In this document: positions 61,251 to 64,000 of the stretch, piece by piece
How positions within the stretch are numbered: position 1 is the first letter of the stretch
Layout: each line of letters begins with the position of its first letter
Assembly: GCA_914767715.1 (NCBI GenBank)
Contig: OU612070.1
Location: 27,392,025 to 27,456,024 of the forward strand
Length of the DNA stretch: 64,000 bases
Origin: Membranipora membranacea
Lineage: Eukaryota; Bryozoa; Gymnolaemata; Cheilostomatida; Membraniporidae
Direction of reading: 5' to 3'
Notes under the pieces: generated by a model
Database searches by the model: none
The model's input: the letters and a program-made list of their open reading frames with translations, nothing else
What the model was told of the DNA's origin: nothing
Translations under genes and position numbers: made by a program

Positions 61251-63376
61251 TTTGAGAGATCCAGTCGGAGGTATTAGGAAATGTGATATACCAGCGTGTT
61301 GGCAAACTGTATATTAGTGAATACAAATAAATATATAAAACCAAGAATACAAGATAAGAGGATGTTATAGAGATGTACTGGGACAGTCTTATCTGGAGAG
61401 GTAAGTTATCTCCGTGACACACCTGTCATTTCTCATTCCAATGTCAGTATTATGCTCTAACAACTACATAAGGAATGGATTAATTTTCATCTTGCCATGC
61501 CATGAATTTCTATAAATATACAAATCTGGGATTAACCAGTTAAACTTAAATGACACACAGTATGGTCAACCAGGGTATAATGGTGGAAACATAAACAGAA
61601 CAGAGATATACTAGATTAAATTAGAAATGTTGATGGTCGCCACATACCAAGCCTGACTAGAGATAGGTACAAAAAGGTGTACTCAACAAAAGTCAAGTAG
61701 GATAATTTGAGATGGGAATGTAAAAATACCGCATCGAATTCTTATGAAATAAAGAAATGCATGATATAAAAACCCAACCTGAAAGAGAAAGAATTTGAAA
61801 AATACCAAAACCATTTTACAGGTTTTGTCTTGGTGCTTCGGTCCATCGTCTGTCTGCTGATATGACAAAACCTCGCACCCAACACATGCTTCAATGGTTC
61901 AAAAAAATCAAAGGTGCTTCCAAGCAAGAGTGGCCAAAACACCATTTCCTACACTGCAAAAATGCTGCGATATAAGTGAGCTAAAGTGTTCATACTAGCT
62001 CTGGTTTCATTATCAACCACACAATGAAATGCTACCACCATCAACCCCGGCATCGTTTGCTGTTCGCTAAGAAACAGAAGATTGGGCTGCCCCTAAAGAG
62101 GGACGCAAGGTGCCCTAATCCTCATACTGAGAATGTGATACATCCTAGAAAACTAGAATGCATCCTAGAGGTGAGGCCATGGTGGACCTCCTAATCGTAA
62201 GTGTGCAGCAAGCTGCCAAAACTAAACTGGCACTGATCGGCCATTGGCAGCGACACTTTGATCTTAGCCAATAGGCCGAGAAGCGAACCCCGGCATCGTT
62301 TGAGCTAGGCACGTATTATAATATTATTATCTACCCTGGAGGATTTTCACATGAAATCTGTTTGTACTCTGATAAAGAGTGTGAAGATTTCAATCGGGTA
62401 ATATTTACTAATAACGGTATTCCTTGAAAGACATTTTCAAAAGACATTTTAAAAAAGCACAAGCAGCCAAATAAAAACTAGCTTTATCATGTTGTTATCA
62501 AAGCTCTGGATGTGGTTCGGATGTAACTCAGGTGACTCAGCAGCCCTGGATATCACTCATCTTACTCCATGAGTCAATCTGATGTCGCACAAGGATGGGA
62601 TTAACCTAAATCTGTCCAAGCTGGCAGGGGCTTGTGGTCTGAATTGCTCTGAATTTTGGCATAGAGACTAATTGTGGAAAAAGCAGAAATGGTAGGATTG
62701 GTTGTATAATTTGTTAATCACTTTCACTGTATCCACTCAACGTTCGATCAATTATTCTATACTGAGTTCTCAGTCTAAGACAAAGAGGATTTGTTATTGT
62801 GTCATTCCGCTGTCACTCCAAGAAAGCAGAAATAATCATTAAATTCTACATTCCAATTCTATAAGCATGAGGTACATTAATCAGGCTTACTGATCATTAA
62901 AGGAGGATCAAATCTCCAGTTGAGTTGTGCTCACCACAGTATAATATCAGATTTGCTGAGTACATGCACCAGAACCAGCACCCTATCCATTCAGTGCATT
63001 GGTGTCTGGGTAGACGGTTGTGAGTTGGTGAGCTGTGTGTGTTATAAATAAGGGACCCCAAATCATCTTAAAATCAAATACCTACAAAAATAAAGATCAC
63101 TCGAAAAATGAAGGTAAAGTATTTGAATATTTTCTGATTGTTTTTATAAGGGAAATGGCATTCTGGTTAATTAGAAACCAAGTCAATACTCAACCTTTAG
63201 CGGTGTATATCTCATGATACAACTACTCAGTTTGGCCATGAGCTTAACAATCTAGTGTTAAGATTTGGTTATGGAATCTGGTTTTTCTATTTACATACTT
63301 ATTCTTTTGTGAGTCATACTTTCATTATGTTGATAGTTTCTCCTGACATTCCTCATAACACTTCACACAACTACAG
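61251..63376. other. Divergent spacer upstream of the vWA gene and right-edge gene
   Basis: No gene recognised. It contains a 17-base direct repeat (aaccccggcatcgtttg at 62043-62059 and 62286-62302) enclosing about 226 bases, and a ttataaataag at 63,040-63,050 that could be a TATA box for the plus-strand gene. Confidence 0.5.
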
Positions 63377-63892
63377 TCTGTCAAGCTGGCACAGTGCGTC
63401 AAGTTAGATCAACGACAGGTGGGGAGATAACTGCTAATGACACGCACGCCCAAAACAACGGAGAATTGGTGAGTGAAATAATTTGTTGTAAAAATTCTAT
63501 GCAAGAAATGTGTCTATAAATGGGAAGTGGGGGTTCTGAGAGCATAATGTTAATACAAGCGAGATTTTTATTTGTTCCACTTCCAGCTCTACACAAGCTT
63601 CAATCTTAGGAAAAACAAATCAGTGATGTCATTTCTTCTTTTTCCGATTTCAGAAATCTGATGTTTTGGACACCATAGATACCTTGAAGACTGTCCTGAA
63701 AAAGTTTGAGGATAAATGGGTGGAGCCTAACGCAACAGTAGCCACTGATCAGGTATGCCCCATGAGTTTATTGACATAGATATATTTGAGAGGTATTCGT
63801 GTCTTTTCTCAGAGGAGTCAGTTTGTCATGAATGATTTTTTTTATCCATGTTATAGACTGCCGTAATCATGTTGAGGAATGTTCTCCGTTAG
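63377..63892 (+). CDS. 3' exons of an unidentified gene
   Basis: Three plus-strand exons fit in phase: 63377-63468, 63654-63752 and 63857-63892. They encode CQAGTVRQVRSTTGGEI..., then KSDVLDTIDTLKTVLKKFED and TAVIMLRNVLR followed by a stop. An AATAAA at 63922-63927, about 30 bases after the stop, supports a gene end. The family is not recognised; the helical character of exon 2 is the only visible trait. The 5' exons were not found in the window, and the first acceptor (aactacag) could be one of several. Confidence 0.45.
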
Positions 63893-64000
63893 CAGTACAA
63901 AGCATGAGTAAAGAAAAACAAAATAAACTATATGTGTATAGCCAGTGATACGCTGATATTTATCAGCTTTAAAGAAAAGAAACATTGATTTTTTTTCCTG

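Overview
The window is nuclear DNA of a non-vertebrate animal. Every well-supported gene is split by GT-AG introns of roughly 100 to 2,000 bases. The sequence is AT-rich, and introns and spacers carry many small DNA transposons. The gene set (LRR1, a RAB40-type GTPase with SOCS box, sigma-like glutathione S-transferases, a zinc sorbitol dehydrogenase, secreted PAN/C-type-lectin and vWA/EGF/HYR proteins) fits a marine invertebrate. I cannot place the phylum from sequence alone. Gene models were built by hand from reading frame, splice sites and family resemblance; exon phases agree throughout except in one vWA gene.

Region 1 (1-12,000): LRR1 (minus strand, 8 exons, 426 aa) and a RAB40-like gene (plus strand, 3 exons, 268 aa) lie head to head. 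In their families both are elongin BC/cullin substrate receptors (CUL2 type and CUL5 type).

Region 2 (13,300-41,900): a same-strand array of sigma-like GST genes, called A to F here. A, B, D and F are intact four-exon genes of 210-213 aa. C has lost exon 3. E carries a frameshift and a nonsense codon and has lost the TATA region. The array grew by duplication of blocks that included neighbouring spacers and a sorbitol dehydrogenase gene. One dehydrogenase copy (34,310-36,034) is 5'-truncated; the other (46,772-50,891) is complete with 8 exons. Transposons have inserted repeatedly: a decayed hAT element in intron 3 of F, a roughly 1.7-2.1 kb terminal-inverted-repeat element beside the TATA box of both B and F, and a TTAA-flanked foldback element in intron 1 of E.

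Region 3 (52,800-64,000): two genes for secreted multidomain proteins on the minus strand. One has PAN-like, threonine-rich and C-type lectin parts; the other has vWA, EGF-like and HYR parts. The 3' end of an unidentified plus-strand gene lies at the right edge.

A recurrent signal beyond genes is a set of four near-perfect palindromes with 0-3 base loops (5,931; 8,363; 23,632; 49,358). The longest has 44-base arms and lies 90 bases beyond the end of the dehydrogenase duplication. No prokaryote-style system, CRISPR array, rRNA or convincing tRNA was seen.
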